A DNA stretch of 64,000 nt. Origin: Thermoleptolyngbya sichuanensis A183 (GTDB lineage Bacteria; Cyanobacteriota; Cyanobacteriia; Elainellales; Elainellaceae). A program made the translations under genes and the position numbers. Every line of letters begins with the position of its first letter. The first letter of the stretch is position 1. The notes beneath the pieces are model-generated. The model saw only the letters and a list, made by a program, of their open reading frames with translations, did no database searches and was not told where the DNA came from. Below are positions 26,289-35,937 of the stretch, piece after piece. The DNA lies in assembly GCF_013177315.1 (NCBI RefSeq), contig NZ_CP053661.1, forward strand, positions 2,418,001-2,482,000, read 5' to 3'.

Positions 26289-27284
26289 ATGGCTTCTGAG
26301 GAAATCTTGCGTCTCGCCAAGGCTGGCGACCCAACCGTGTTGACCAGTCTGCTCAACCATGTGCTGAAACCCTACGGCGTAACGGCAACTGTGGTGCGGC
26401 ACGAAATTCGGCTGGAGATTCAGCTTTTAGCATCGCACCCGGTAGAAGAAACGACCGTGACTCAGTTGGTGCATCAGGTCATTCGCCAGCTCGATATTCC
26501 CTATATTCCAACGGTGGCGATCGCCCTTGCTCCAGACGCACCCCGGCATTCTTCGCCAGAAACCTCGCCGTCTCAGGAACCGCAGAGGAACCGGACACAG
26601 ACAAACTGGACACAACCTGCGCCCCATAACTCGGTAGCATGGAGGCAAGACGAGGGCGGACTATCTATTCCTGAGCCCATTTCTGAACCAACTACCGATC
26701 TTCCGTCCCAGCCTGCCGCTCTTTCCCCAGCACTTTCCCCCATGTCTGCGACTCAAACGCCCGACTCTCAGGGGCATCCCGACCCTGCAACTGATTCCAT
26801 CGATCTGGATGCAAGCTTGAACGTCTTCCCACCCCCTGGCGAACCGCTTTTTGAAGAGGGGCCATTTGAAGCGGGCCCGGTTGCCTCATCGGATGCAATG
26901 TCTCCGGTTTCAGTGCCATCCGCAGTGCCGCCAGATGTTCCATCTGCACTGCCATCCGCAGTGCTATCAGAGGAAGCGCCCCAATCCGATCTGTGGCAGC
27001 GGCCGGAAGCAGTCATTTTCGTTGCCTATTTGATTGCGGTGATCATTTGGCAACTCTATGTGGATTTAACTGCTGACGCGGCAAGCCAGAAATCGGGCTG
27101 GACAGCGACAGCGCTGGCCCGGCGACTCGGCACCAGCCGCACCACCCTCAGCCGCCGCAAGTATCAAGAAGATTTCTCCGCATGGACGCAGAGCCTCGAC
27201 CCCGACGGGCTGGCGTGGATGTACGTGGGCCCGCGCTTTAGCCCGGTGTTAGGCGTTGACGTTCCGCCCTCAGGGCCGCGCTAA
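26289..27284 (+). CDS. Cyanobacterial protein of unknown function: N-terminal cyanobacteria-type domain, Pro/Ser linker, C-terminal HTH-like region
   Basis: The protein (331 residues) opens with MASEEILRLAKAGDPTVLTS, a segment I associate with a small cyanobacterial domain that occurs in several multidomain proteins and has no known function (about residues 1-85, through VRHEIRLEIQLL). Residues about 90-240 are a Pro/Ser/Thr/Gln-rich linker. Near 245-262 lies a hydrophobic helix (VIFVAYLIAVIIWQLYVDL), and near 270-300 a helix-turn-helix-like stretch, ALARRLGTSRTTLSRRKYQ. A membrane-tethered or DNA-contacting factor is possible. The start at 26289 is chosen because the upstream part is not similar to the family; no ribosome-binding site is clear. 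Its last 47 bases overlap the end of the convergent hybrid kinase gene. Confidence 0.65.
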   Translation: MASEEILRLAKAGDPTVLTSLLNHVLKPYGVTATVVRHEIRLEIQLLASHPVEETTVTQLVHQVIRQLDIPYIPTVAIALAPDAPRHSSPETSPSQEPQRNRTQTNWTQPAPHNSVAWRQDEGGLSIPEPISEPTTDLPSQPAALSPALSPMSATQTPDSQGHPDPATDSIDLDASLNVFPPPGEPLFEEGPFEAGPVASSDAMSPVSVPSAVPPDVPSALPSAVLSEEAPQSDLWQRPEAVIFVAYLIAVIIWQLYVDLTADAASQKSGWTATALARRLGTSRTTLSRRKYQEDFSAWTQSLDPDGLAWMYVGPRFSPVLGVDVPPSGPR

Positions 27285-30200
27285 CCTGTTCATATTCTGC
27301 GACCAGCTTGTCGATCTGAGCGGTAATTTCATCGGGGGTGCTTTGGTGAGCGGTGTCTTCTAGATAGCGACACAGCTTTGAGAGGCGGGTGGCTCCCACC
27401 ACGGCGCTGCTGGACTTGAAGGTATGAGCCGTCCGCATGATGGCGCTAGTGTCGAGCATTGCGCCTGCGTTGCGGATGCTGGCGACCATCTTGGGCGCTT
27501 CGATGAGGTAGCAGTCGATCAGTTCTGTAAAAATCGCGGCAGCCTGGTCGCCCATGTCCGCGATGAAGCTGTTGATGAACCGGGCATCCAGAGGAGAAGA
27601 CTGGGAAACAGGTTGGGCGATCGCCCGTCGGGGGCATTTCTTCAGCAGGGCTGAGAGCTGATCGAGCCGAATCGGTTTACTGATGTAGTCATCCATGCCC
27701 GAAATCAGGCAATCTTCGCGATCGCCCATCATAGCGTTTGCCGTGACCGCGACGATGTAAGGCAACTCCTCAGACGGTAGGCGATCGCGCAACATCCGGG
27801 TCGCCATGATGCCATCCACCTCTGGCATCTGTACGTCCATCAGGACAACATCGTAGGTTTGGCGCAAAACGGCTTCGACTGCTTCCGTTCCGTTGGACAC
27901 CACATCCGCATGGTAGCCCAACTGCTGAAGCATTCTCAGCAGCACTTTCTGGTTCACTAGGTTGTCTTCGGCAATCAGAATTCGCAGATCACTGTCTTTT
28001 TCTGAGTGAACGTCGCCATCCAAACCTAGCTCATGGGTGTTGTCTAGGGCAGAACCAGCACCAAGAGAATCGCCAGAATGCACCATACCAGAGGGAAAAT
28101 GCGGAGTTGCACCGAAATAGTTGCTTAACATGGCATAAAACTGAGACTGTTTAACGGGCTTGGCCAACCGTGGGATAGCAATCGCCCTACTAGAATGCGT
28201 TAGGGCGTAGCGAGCCGACTGAAGAGAACGATCGAGACGAGTCAGGAATACAAGCGGAATGGTTTTGCAACCCGGCAGTTGGGAGATTTCATCAACTAAC
28301 GCGCTGCCGGAATCAGTGGAAAGATGGGCTTCTAGCACGATCAGATCTGGGCGATCGCCCTGCGGTGCAGCCTGCCGGAGATAATGGAGCGCCGCCTCAC
28401 TGCTGCCCACTGCCACGACCCGCAGCCCCAAAAACTCTGCCTGATGAACTAAATTTTCGCGGTGAATGGTCTGGCTGTCTACCAATAAGAGCGATCGCCC
28501 CTCAAACGGGCTGCGATAGTCAACCGACACGCTGGCTCCAGCACAGGATCGAGTGACAAACGAAAAATAGAATGTAGAGCCAACGCCCACTTCGCTCTCC
28601 ATCCACAGCCGCCCTCCCATAAGCTCCGCAAGCCGCTGGCTAATGGCCAATCCCAACCCTGTCCCGCCGTAGGTGCGGTTAATCGAAGAATCGCCCTGCA
28701 AAAAAGGCTGAAACAGGCGATCGAGCCGATCCGTGGGAATGCCAATGCCTGTATCTTTGACTGCCAGTCGAATTGTGCAGGTTGGCACCCCCGCCTCTTC
28801 GGGCACGGCACTCAAATGGATGCAGTGGGCACTGACCGTCACCGTCACCTCGCCCTGTGATGTAAACTTCACGGCATTGCTCAGCAGATTGACCAGCACT
28901 TGCTGCACACGGGTCGAGTCGCCAATCACCCAGTCGGGCACCTCTGGTTCAAACAGGCAGCCTACCTCTAGGTCTTTTTCCAGCGCCTTTGGCATCACCA
29001 GGTCAATGGCACACTCCACGCACTGTCGTAGGTTAAAGGTTTCCAGATCTAGCTCTAGCTTGCCCGACTCGATCTTGGAGAAATCCAGAATGTCGTTAAT
29101 GATTTTCAGAAGCGTTTCGCCGCTGCTGCTAATGGTCTGGGCAAATTCCTCTTGCTGAGGCGTAAGGGGCGTACTCAACAGCAGAGATGACATGCCAATG
29201 ACCGCATTCATTGGCGTGCGAATTTCGTGGCTCATGGTGGCCAGGAACTCGCTCTTGGCCCGGTTTGCAGTTTCGGCATCGCGCCGAGCCTGTTCTAGCG
29301 CCTTGTTTTTGATCATAAGTTCCTGGCGCTGCTGGGTTTCTTGCTCCAGCAGTTGGGCTTGGGCCAGGGCAATGCCCAGTTGGGCTGCAACCGCCTCTAG
29401 CAGGTCAATTTCGTCTTCGCTCCAGCGCCGCAGGCGATCGCACTGATGCAGGCAAATCGCGCCGTTGGGTTCACCTTTGTAGGAGGTGCGAACTGCCAGC
29501 ATGGATCGGATCTTCAGCGCTTGCAGCAGCGGATGCAGATTGCTCAGCAGCGGTTCACACAACACGTCTCCAGAAGCCACCGCCTGATCCTGCGCCATCA
29601 TGGTTTGAGCATGGAGGTTGCCTGTAATCGGTACAGATTTCATCACATGCTCAAATTCGTACTCTGGCTTCAGATAGGTCGCTACGATAGGAATTTCTGG
29701 CTCCGGCTCTGCAACGTAGGTATGAATCAGCACCCGGCTGACGCGAAACGTCTGCCCAATCTGCGTTGCAGCGGTCTGGAAAATCTGCTGCGGATCGAGA
29801 CTTTGGCGGATTTCCTCAGTGATTTGCTGGAGCAAGAGGGTTTTTTGAAGATGCCGCTCCAGCGCAGCTTCGGCCAGGTGGCGCTCAGTAATGTCCAGCA
29901 GTACACCTTCTATGACTAGATCCTTGGCCTCTTCAACCACCTGCGTTTTTTCGTAGACCCAGCGCAGGCTGCCATCCCGGTGAATCAGCCGATATTCTAG
30001 GGTGTAGGGCTGGCCTGCGCGAGCGCGGCTCAGGACAACTTGAAACAGGCGATCGCGGTCTTCAGGATGCACGATGCTGGCGTAGTGCCGCCCCTGGTTG
30101 TTCAAAAAATCCTCTGCGGGATAGCCCGTCAAGTCGGCGATCGCCTCGCTGATAAACTCAATGACCCAGCCAAACTCTGCCTCGCGCTGGGGGCCGTAGC

Positions 30201-30849
30201 GGGAGCGAAACACCACCCCCGGCAAATGCGAAACCAGGGAGCGAAACCGCTGTTCGCTCTGGGCGAGCGCTTCCTGAGTCTGTTTGCGGCTGGTAATATC
30301 TTGCGCCGTGCCCAGCAGTTGCACCAAATTGCCCGCGTCATCTCGGCTAAAGACGGTCTGACGAGACTGCAGCCAGCGCCACTCGCCACTGGCATGACGC
30401 AGCCGAAACGTCACCTCCACTCCTTGTCCAACAGAATCTTGCTGCAATTCCTGGATGCTGCTGCGGAGCAAGGGCAAGTCGGATGGATGGACGAGCGATC
30501 GCAATGCTTCCGAATCCATTTCATAGACCTGATGGGCAGGGTAGCCCAGCATCTCGGAAACCCGGCGATTGATAAATCGAATTCGCTTCGCGTCTACGGC
30601 ATAGAGATAGAGCAGATTGGGTGTGGTTTCCAAAATCTGCTGAATGAACCGCTGATTCTCCTGCTGAGTTGCGTCGGCCTGCTGACGCTGACGGAGGCTG
30701 CACTCCCGCTCAACCAGCTCTTGGCGCAGTCGTTCGTTTTCTGCCAGCAGGTCTGCAAGGTGCTGCTGCGATGCCAGCCCCATCTCAGCCTGAGCAGACC
30801 CTGAGTTTACCTCTAGTAGTAGCTTCCTGGGTTCTGGATAGTCTGGCAT
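27238..30849 (-). CDS. Hybrid sensor histidine kinase: PAS-PAS-GAF-HisKA-HATPase-REC-REC-HPT
   Basis: The 1203-residue cytosolic protein carries two PAS domains (about 70-195 and 200-330), a GAF domain (335-500), HisKA with the phospho-acceptor His in [10 protein letters not shown], HATPase with [18 protein letters not shown] and [10 protein letters not shown] motifs, two receiver domains and an HPT domain (His in [10 protein letters not shown]). The second receiver is intact (LIAEDN, LMDVQMP, SKPI), whereas the first is degenerate and has Glu where the phosphorylated Asp is expected (LIVLEAHL). Phosphate would thus flow His-Asp-His through the second receiver. The ligand is unknown. The ATG at 30849 is chosen since AAGGAG lies four bases upstream; a GTG five codons earlier opens the frame. 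The 3' end overlaps the convergent gene. Confidence 0.92.
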   Translation of the reverse strand: MPDYPEPRKLLLEVNSGSAQAEMGLASQQHLADLLAENERLRQELVERECSLRQRQQADATQQENQRFIQQILETTPNLLYLYAVDAKRIRFINRRVSEMLGYPAHQVYEMDSEALRSLVHPSDLPLLRSSIQELQQDSVGQGVEVTFRLRHASGEWRWLQSRQTVFSRDDAGNLVQLLGTAQDITSRKQTQEALAQSEQRFRSLVSHLPGVVFRSRYGPQREAEFGWVIEFISEAIADLTGYPAEDFLNNQGRHYASIVHPEDRDRLFQVVLSRARAGQPYTLEYRLIHRDGSLRWVYEKTQVVEEAKDLVIEGVLLDITERHLAEAALERHLQKTLLLQQITEEIRQSLDPQQIFQTAATQIGQTFRVSRVLIHTYVAEPEPEIPIVATYLKPEYEFEHVMKSVPITGNLHAQTMMAQDQAVASGDVLCEPLLSNLHPLLQALKIRSMLAVRTSYKGEPNGAICLHQCDRLRRWSEDEIDLLEAVAAQLGIALAQAQLLEQETQQRQELMIKNKALEQARRDAETANRAKSEFLATMSHEIRTPMNAVIGMSSLLLSTPLTPQQEEFAQTISSSGETLLKIINDILDFSKIESGKLELDLETFNLRQCVECAIDLVMPKALEKDLEVGCLFEPEVPDWVIGDSTRVQQVLVNLLSNAVKFTSQGEVTVTVSAHCIHLSAVPEEAGVPTCTIRLAVKDTGIGIPTDRLDRLFQPFLQGDSSINRTYGGTGLGLAISQRLAELMGGRLWMESEVGVGSTFYFSFVTRSCAGASVSVDYRSPFEGRSLLLVDSQTIHRENLVHQAEFLGLRVVAVGSSEAALHYLRQAAPQGDRPDLIVLEAHLSTDSGSALVDEISQLPGCKTIPLVFLTRLDRSLQSARYALTHSSRAIAIPRLAKPVKQSQFYAMLSNYFGATPHFPSGMVHSGDSLGAGSALDNTHELGLDGDVHSEKDSDLRILIAEDNLVNQKVLLRMLQQLGYHADVVSNGTEAVEAVLRQTYDVVLMDVQMPEVDGIMATRMLRDRLPSEELPYIVAVTANAMMGDREDCLISGMDDYISKPIRLDQLSALLKKCPRRAIAQPVSQSSPLDARFINSFIADMGDQAAAIFTELIDCYLIEAPKMVASIRNAGAMLDTSAIMRTAHTFKSSSAVVGATRLSKLCRYLEDTAHQSTPDEITAQIDKLVAEYEQVSAALRAERQRLTPG

Positions 30850-31504
30850 TCGGCTCCTTACCACTCATTTCTCCGCATAAGGTCTTGGCAGGTCTGGGCG
30901 ATCGCCCTCTCATAACGCCTGCAAAAACTTTCCAACCGTTCAAACCTGTCTAGGGATTGAACGCCTTGGCCATGTCTAGCTTTGCTACCGTTAGAGACTT
31001 CCACAATCAGGCTTTCAATCAGAAGGATGCAAAAACAGCTTTAAGAAGTGGTTCTCAAAAAACGGCTTTAACAAAGTATCTAAAAGAAATACTAGCGGCC
31101 CTGTGCAAATACAGCCAATTTTCCCTGAATCTCACCATCTTTGGATGATCTAACCCCCTCTAGAGTTCCACAAAACTGTTTTGCCTTAACTCTTACTCAT
31201 CGCTTCTTCATCAAAGAAAGCTGAAATTAAAGCACATACAGCGCTTCCGAAGCCAGTTCCCCAGTCAGTAAACTCAGCAAGGGGGCCCGAAAGCTGCGTT
31301 TTTCCAGGGCAGTCTTCCATACCTCACTAGGGCAGGAGATGCCGCTAGGAATCCCCAACCCCTTGGGAAAGAGGAGTGCAGAGCAACGCCGTCCATAAAG
31401 AAGAGTGCAGAGAAGCAAAGAGTGCAGAGCGATCGCCCCACACTCTCCCCAAGCCCTACAATTCTAATTCTGCGACTTCACGAAAACAGCGATTCAGAAG
31501 AGGC
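30850..31504. other. Intergenic region with no gene seen
   Basis: These 655 bp separate the hybrid kinase from the OmpR-type regulator, both on the minus strand. The part from about 31000 to 31200 is noticeably AT-richer than its surroundings and may hold the kinase promoter. Three copies of AGAGTGCAGAG lie at about 31374-31430. A 63-residue plus-strand frame (30957-31148) and a 63-residue minus-strand frame (31227-31418) show no family similarity. Confidence 0.45.
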
Positions 31505-32221
31505 TTAGGAAGCAGCCTCTTCTCCTGCTGTGTCAGGAGCCTCAAACTTATAGCCTACACCACGTACAGTTTGAATTAGATTGGGCTGCTGGGTGTCAAT
31601 TTCAATCTTCTTGCGGATTTGCCCGATATGAACATCAACCACCCGCTGATCGCCCACATACTCGTAATCCCATACTTTTTGAATCAACTCTGCCCGCCGC
31701 CACACGCGACCGGGGTGACTCGCCAAAAAATGCAGCAAATCAAACTCCAGCGCCGTTAGCGGCACCATCTCGCTGTTCAGCGTCACCTCACGCCGTACCG
31801 GATCGATGGATAATCCGTTGAACGTGAGGCACTGCTGCTCCGCTGCTGTGACCGGGCGCTGCCGTTTCAGAATCGCCTTTACACGCACCTCTAGCTCCGC
31901 CAAACCAAACGGCTTGGTGAGATAGTCATCCGCGCCCTTAGAAAACCCGTGGATTTTATCAGCCTCGTCAGCGCGACTGGTCAGCATCAACACAAACACA
32001 CCCGTCCGGCTCTGCATCTCTTGACAAAGCGTGTAGCCTGTTGCGTCTGGCAGGTTGACATCCAAGATCACCAGGTCGGGATTGAACTGTTCAAAAATCG
32101 CCATTGCCCCTTTGCCATCTTCGGCGGATTCGACCTGATAGCTGTGGGTGGAGAGAAAACGATGCACCAGCGTACGAATGTGACGGTCATCGTCAACGAC
32201 AAGAATCTTGGCTGAAGCCAT
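31505..32221 (-). CDS. OmpR/PhoB-family response regulator
   Basis: The receiver domain (residues 1-118) is complete: acidic pair VVDDD, phospho-acceptor Asp in LVILDVNLP, LMLTS and the Lys in DYLTKPF. A winged-helix DNA-binding domain follows (about 135-230, with LTALEFDLLHFLASHPGRVWRRAELIQKVW and VVDVHIGQIRKKI in parts). The ATG at 32221 (MASAKILVVD) matches the usual start; the frame stays open 44 codons upstream without homology. It is not adjacent to a simple cognate kinase, although the large hybrid kinase lies 655 bp downstream on the same strand. Among cyanobacterial regulators it is not RpaA or RpaB; the precise ortholog cannot be named. Confidence 0.88.
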   Translation of the reverse strand: MASAKILVVDDDRHIRTLVHRFLSTHSYQVESAEDGKGAMAIFEQFNPDLVILDVNLPDATGYTLCQEMQSRTGVFVLMLTSRADEADKIHGFSKGADDYLTKPFGLAELEVRVKAILKRQRPVTAAEQQCLTFNGLSIDPVRREVTLNSEMVPLTALEFDLLHFLASHPGRVWRRAELIQKVWDYEYVGDQRVVDVHIGQIRKKIEIDTQQPNLIQTVRGVGYKFEAPDTAGEEAAS

Positions 32222-33393
32222 GACTGTAACCTTGGGTCGATGAATAGAGGGACGTTGAGTGAAATTGTAAATGTAAACCCTAAACTGAAACTTTTGGATC
32301 AAGAGCGAATAAAGAAGCAAGCCAGAGCGGGTGGGTAGATTCTGGTAGTCCACTGGCCAGCCCCAGCGCCAGTCTCCGCCATGCCCCTACTTACATTAAG
32401 CCGCCCCAAAAAACCGTATCCGCATAGAAATCTGTAATAGTCGCAAATAGTTGCACTTAAGCGTAAAACAAATTTTGTTGATTATGTGAGGGATTATTGT
32501 GAGGACATTAAAGATCCGCTATGGATAGGCGCGGGCTTGCTAGAGATTGCCTCGGAGAGAAGGGGCTTGTATTGTAGACGCATTTGCCTGGTAGAACCGG
32601 GTGGCTACACTAAGGAATCATGGGGGTGGGACGAGGGAAGGGAGATGCAGGTAGAATTTAAACCTGACCTGATCAGTTTAAGCACAAAAACCGGGGCGAT
32701 CGCCAGTCGGAGCGTTGCTGTTTAACTCAGAAGTGTTCAACTCAGAAGTTGAGGGTAGTGTGGGTTTAGCACCAGTGAACTCAGGAGCAGTGGATTCAAG
32801 AGCTATAGTTTAAGTAGTTTAAGTGGCATCTCGAAGTTCAGTGACATCCTGAAACTCTAGTGTTAGACCATAAGTGGTAGACCACAATTGTTTGACCATC
32901 GTGTTTGAATCATGTGTTTGACTCATGGGTTTGACTATTGGATGCTGGATACTTGACCTGGATGCCTGACTACAGCGAGTGGCTCTGGGACGGGCAACCT
33001 GTAATCGGTAACTAAATAGATAACTGGAGATAACTGGGAATTGTTAGCGCTGGAGCAACCCAAGTGCTTGTCAGCAGCATAGATTCAGCAGGAGTGCCTG
33101 ACTAAACCTGGCGTTCAGTACTCAAGGTCAAACGATAATGGTCGAACTGTGCCTAAGCCTGAGACTTGCAACCCGGATAAAGGAGAACTGGCCCTGGGCA
33201 AGTTCTCGATCTGATGCTTTTCCGCTGTCTGCTGCTGACTGCTATCTGAACCTTGCTGCCAATCATTTCTGAAACGAAATTGATTGTAATATTAAGCTCC
33301 GTCAATTTTTTGCACTAAGGCCGCGACTGATACTATTCATCATAAACGACGATTCATAATCAATTATCGTGGGGATTCGGCTGGAGGGCACGA
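32222..33393. other. Long region without a recognisable protein gene (1.17 kb)
   Basis: The region lies between divergent genes. The only sizeable open frame (32486-32725, 79 codons) has no good ribosome-binding site, no family similarity, and poor composition. Degenerate short repeats of the kind GTTTGACTCATG appear around 32890-32945. A strong imperfect hairpin lies at 33183-33207. A non-coding RNA or a decayed gene is possible, and no tRNA-like cloverleaf was found. Confidence 0.5.
33183..33207. promoter_or_regulatory. Strong hairpin in the long non-coding region
   Basis: GAGAACT, one mismatch, GCC, loop CTG, GGC, one mismatch, AGTTCTC pair almost perfectly. No long T-run follows, so it is not a classical terminator. 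It could be part of an RNA or a protein-binding site. Confidence 0.4.
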
Positions 33394-33999
33394 ATGGAGG
33401 ACATGAGCCACTACGAAAGACTGGGTGTAGACGAAACAGCGACGTTTGAAGAGATTCAGGCGGCGAAGGCGCGTTTGACCCAGGAGCATGAGGGCGACCC
33501 ACGCACACTAGAGGCGATTGAAGCATCCTACGATGCAATCCTGATGGATCGGCTGCGACAGCGACAGGAGGGCAAGATCAAGGTGCCCGATCGGATTCGC
33601 TTTCCTGAACGGACTGCCGAGCCACCGCCAGATTTTGCGCCTGCTGTGCCCAGCCCTTCCCCCAATTGGCTTCGGCAGTGGATTGACACACCCAGCCGCG
33701 CCGATATTCTTTGGCCAGGCGGATTGTTGCTAGGGGCAGGGCTGCTTGGCCTTAGCTCACCGTCTCTGGCGCTGGCGCTGGGCGTAGGGATTAGTATTTT
33801 CTTTTTGAACCGCAAAGAGCATAAGTTTGGACGAGCGTTTCTACTGTCGCTGGCAGGGCTGCTGCTGGGCGTGCTGCTGGGGATGGCGCTGGTGGAGGCG
33901 ATCGCCCCCCAGCTTGCCCAGATTAACTTGGGCGGGCCTAGCGCCGCCGCTATGATTGCCCTGTTTATCCTCTGGCTGATCAGCAGTTTCCTGCGCTAG
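33394..33999 (+). CDS. CPP1-like (J-like) membrane protein
   Basis: The 201-residue protein has a J-domain-like N-terminus (residues about 5-55, MSHYERLGVDETATFEEIQA, then EAIEASYDAILMDRL) without the HPD motif that stimulates Hsp70, then a Pro-rich linker and three to four membrane helices (about 105-200). This is the layout of the cyanobacterial/plastid CPP1-like (DUF3353) family; the plant member is a chaperone for protochlorophyllide oxidoreductase in chlorophyll synthesis. A role in photosynthetic membrane biogenesis is thus plausible. Two Mets are possible starts; the first at 33394 is preceded by GGAGG at about 10 bases, and the second (33403) has a GGAGG two bases before it. The final codons lie within a 37-bp duplication shared with the convergent gene. 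Confidence 0.85.
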   Translation: MEDMSHYERLGVDETATFEEIQAAKARLTQEHEGDPRTLEAIEASYDAILMDRLRQRQEGKIKVPDRIRFPERTAEPPPDFAPAVPSPSPNWLRQWIDTPSRADILWPGGLLLGAGLLGLSSPSLALALGVGISIFFLNRKEHKFGRAFLLSLAGLLLGVLLGMALVEAIAPQLAQINLGGPSAAAMIALFILWLISSFLR

Positions 34000-34105
34000 C
34001 GGTTCCCAGCGCTAAAGTAGGTGTCGCTGCCTTGCCCAATCTCACTCTGTATTCTCGATATTCCACTACGCTAGCGGTTCCCAGCGCTAGAGTAGGTGTC
34101 GCTGC
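33994..34105. repeat. 37-bp direct repeat covering the ends of two convergent genes
   Basis: Copies at 33994-34030 and 34069-34105 differ at one position and begin CGCTAGCGGTTCCCAGCGCT. The TAG in the first copy is the stop codon of the CPP1-like gene. The second copy supplies, on the other strand, the stop of the HAD gene and its last codons. The two copies are 38 bp apart. Confidence 0.95.
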
Positions 34106-34844
34106 TGCCTGCATTTTGCCAGGCGATGTCTTTCCGAACTGTGCTTTCCCAGCCTGCGTGTTGCACGATCACGTCAAGGGCTTCGGCGAAGTTATTCACA
34201 ATCCAGTCGGGCTGGTGTTTGCTGAGCTGAGTGCGATCGCGGATGCCGCTGAGTACGGATACAACAGGGATGCCGTGGGCCTTTGCTGCGGCGACGTCGG
34301 CTTCGGTGTCGCCGATCATCCAGTTTTCTGCGGGGGGCAGTTCGCTGAGGGCCCGCTGCATTAGCAGGGGCTTGTCCTGCACGTCAGTCGTTTTGACGTA
34401 ATCATTGCTGAGACAGTAGCGGCGATCGCCCCCAAAGAATCGTCCCAAATTGCACCGCTGAAACGCCTCGTCTAGCTCGCTGGTGCGTCGCATGGTCATC
34501 ACCGCCAGATCAATGCCCGCCTGCTGAATGCGCTCTAGAGTTTCTACTGCGCCTGGAATGGGCGTGTCGTAACTCAGGTAGGGAGGCGTGTGAACCGTGT
34601 TTCGCCGCATCCGGGCAAAGTCTTGAGCCTGTAGCTCGTCCAGACCGGACATTTGACCAATTTGGCGCTCTGGCACCTGCGATCGCTTGAGTTGCCAAAA
34701 CTCCGCCTTAGACAATCGCTTGACCGTCTGCCCCGGACGGCGCACCTGCTCCAGGCAAACCTGATAGACCTGGTAATAGCGCTCCGACACGTCCATGATG
34801 GGCCCATCAAAATCTGTGATGATTCGTAATTTTTTTTGAACCAT
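34071..34844 (-). CDS. HAD-superfamily hydrolase (phosphatase-like)
   Basis: The 257-residue protein shows the four HAD motifs: I, ITDFDGPIMD, with the nucleophile and acid Asp near residues 11-13; II, LAVMTMRR near 114; III, the Lys in QDKPLLM near 156; IV, MIGDTEADVAAA near 176. An alpha-helical cap lies between I and II. The substrate is unknown; small phosphate esters are usual. Motif I has a Pro after Gly (DFDGP), as in a cyanobacterial subgroup. The last dozen residues (SDTYSSAGNR) come from the duplicated 37-bp sequence and are probably not part of the ancestral C-terminus. It converges on the CPP1-like gene. Confidence 0.87.
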   Translation of the reverse strand: MVQKKLRIITDFDGPIMDVSERYYQVYQVCLEQVRRPGQTVKRLSKAEFWQLKRSQVPERQIGQMSGLDELQAQDFARMRRNTVHTPPYLSYDTPIPGAVETLERIQQAGIDLAVMTMRRTSELDEAFQRCNLGRFFGGDRRYCLSNDYVKTTDVQDKPLLMQRALSELPPAENWMIGDTEADVAAAKAHGIPVVSVLSGIRDRTQLSKHQPDWIVNNFAEALDVIVQHAGWESTVRKDIAWQNAGSSDTYSSAGNR

Positions 34845-34950
34845 TGCTCTGTTTTATGAACTTTAATTACAGATTAGCCCGAAGAAGAGGGAATCGGGTA
34901 ACCTCTTTGAGTATTTATACTCTCTTGCTAAATCCTAATCAAAAACAATC

Positions 34951-34990
34951 AAAAGGGCCAGTCTTCGCGTAGTTTGGAGACTGGCCTTTT
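34951..34990 (-). terminator. Rho-independent terminator of the cytochrome gene
   Basis: AAAAGGGCCAGTCT and AGACTGGCCTTTT form a long hairpin, followed on the minus strand by TTTTGATTGTTTTTG. It lies about 60 bp beyond the stop of the di-heme cytochrome gene. The arms are also A/T-ended, so it could work in both directions. Confidence 0.85.
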
Positions 34991-35048
34991 GATAAGAGGC
35001 TCTCGTAAGAGGTTCACCCTTGGTTATCAGGGCAGATAAAGCAGGGGA

Positions 35049-35642
35049 CTATTCCCTCGCCTGCCATTCTGGGCTGAGGCGACGGAAGTTGAAATCGATA
35101 GCGGCGGGATGGCAACTGATGCAAGAGCCAAAGGAGAGGGGTTCGGGCAGCTCTACGCCGGGATGGAGCGCTCTCATATAGCGGGATTGGGCAAACCGAG
35201 AGGGAACGGTTTCGTTTTGCACAATGGAGCGCGAAGAGGCACGCACATAGTTCCACATGATGCGACGGGCAGGGTCTTGCAGTGGGGTGATGACTGTGCC
35301 GTAGTGCTGGGGCGTTTGCAGAATGGCCGCCCAGGATTGCAGCGGCATCACCTCCGGCGGCGGGGCAAAATGGCAGCCGGAGCAGTTTTGGAAATAGAGT
35401 CGCTGTCCAAGCTGGAGTTGTGTGGGCACGATATCGACGGTGCCGATTTCGACCGTGTTTGCCGGAGGGGTGGCGGCGATCGCCCGCTCCGTTTCCTGTG
35501 CCCCACCTACCTGCGACAATCCCCAGCCCAGGCTGAGGCTCCAACCCAAGACCAGCGCCAGCACAAGCGATGTCCGCCTGGCCCGGCTCAGGAAACGGCG
35601 AGAGCGGGATGAGATCGACTGAAGAAGCTGCTGGATTGCCAT
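35049..35642 (-). CDS. Membrane-anchored or secreted di-heme c-type cytochrome
   Basis: The 197-residue protein has two CxxCH heme-binding motifs: CSGCH at residues 87-91 and CISCH at 174-178. The N-terminus has several arginines and a hydrophobic segment (about residues 24-46), a Sec signal or anchor. An axial Met candidate follows the first motif (EVMPLQSW, near 99); the rest of the sequence between the motifs is helical. It should be in the periplasm or thylakoid lumen and take part in electron transfer, but no named cytochrome is recognised. The last 20 or so residues (RRLSPEWQ) follow closely on the second heme. It has its own terminator, and the 5' side faces a repeat-rich region. Confidence 0.83.
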   Translation of the reverse strand: MAIQQLLQSISSRSRRFLSRARRTSLVLALVLGWSLSLGWGLSQVGGAQETERAIAATPPANTVEIGTVDIVPTQLQLGQRLYFQNCSGCHFAPPPEVMPLQSWAAILQTPQHYGTVITPLQDPARRIMWNYVRASSRSIVQNETVPSRFAQSRYMRALHPGVELPEPLSFGSCISCHPAAIDFNFRRLSPEWQARE

Positions 35643-35683
35643 GAGGTCTCTCGAACACTAGAAATTGAAAGAAATTAAAATTT

Positions 35684-35738
35684 GGGAGTTTTGGGCTTGG
35701 GAGTTTTGGGCTTGGGAGTTTTGGGCTTGGGAGTTTTA
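35684..35738. repeat. Tandem array, 15-bp units, about 3.6 copies
   Basis: Three perfect GGGAGTTTTGGGCTT units and a partial fourth. The open frame through it codes for a simple GVLGL repeat and is not a gene. It stands just left of the mobile-like element at 35760. Confidence 0.92.
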
Positions 35739-35759
35739 GCCAAAGGTGGGCTGTGGCTT

Positions 35760-35893
35760 GGGCGCATCCCCGTTATGCAAGTTTGCCCTCATCCTCCAGC
35801 CCCTTCTCCCTTTTTGGGAGAAGGGGGGCCGGATTGGAAGTCCCTCTCCTACTTTGGGAGAGAGGGTGAGGGTTACAAAAGTGGGATACACCC
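35760..35893. mobile_element. Short mobile-like element with two hairpins and perfect 8-9 bp target duplication
   Basis: The left end GGGCGCATCCCCG and the complement of the right end GGGTGTATCCCAC are imperfect inverted repeats. Direct copies TGTGGCTT flank it exactly (35752-35759 and 35894-35901), and one further G matches if the boundary is shifted by one base. The interior has the family core, nearly the same as at 12412, with ATGCAAGTTTGCCCTCATCC and GGTTACAAAAGTGGGA in both. It is the one copy that lies upstream of genes on both sides rather than between 3' ends. Confidence 0.85.
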
Positions 35894-35937
35894 TGTGGCT
35901 TGAGTATAGATAGACGGACGGAATGCGGAAATAGATC

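Noticed and set aside
32486-32725. 79-codon plus-strand frame in the long gap
   Set aside because: No ribosome-binding site, no family and unlike composition; treated as non-coding.
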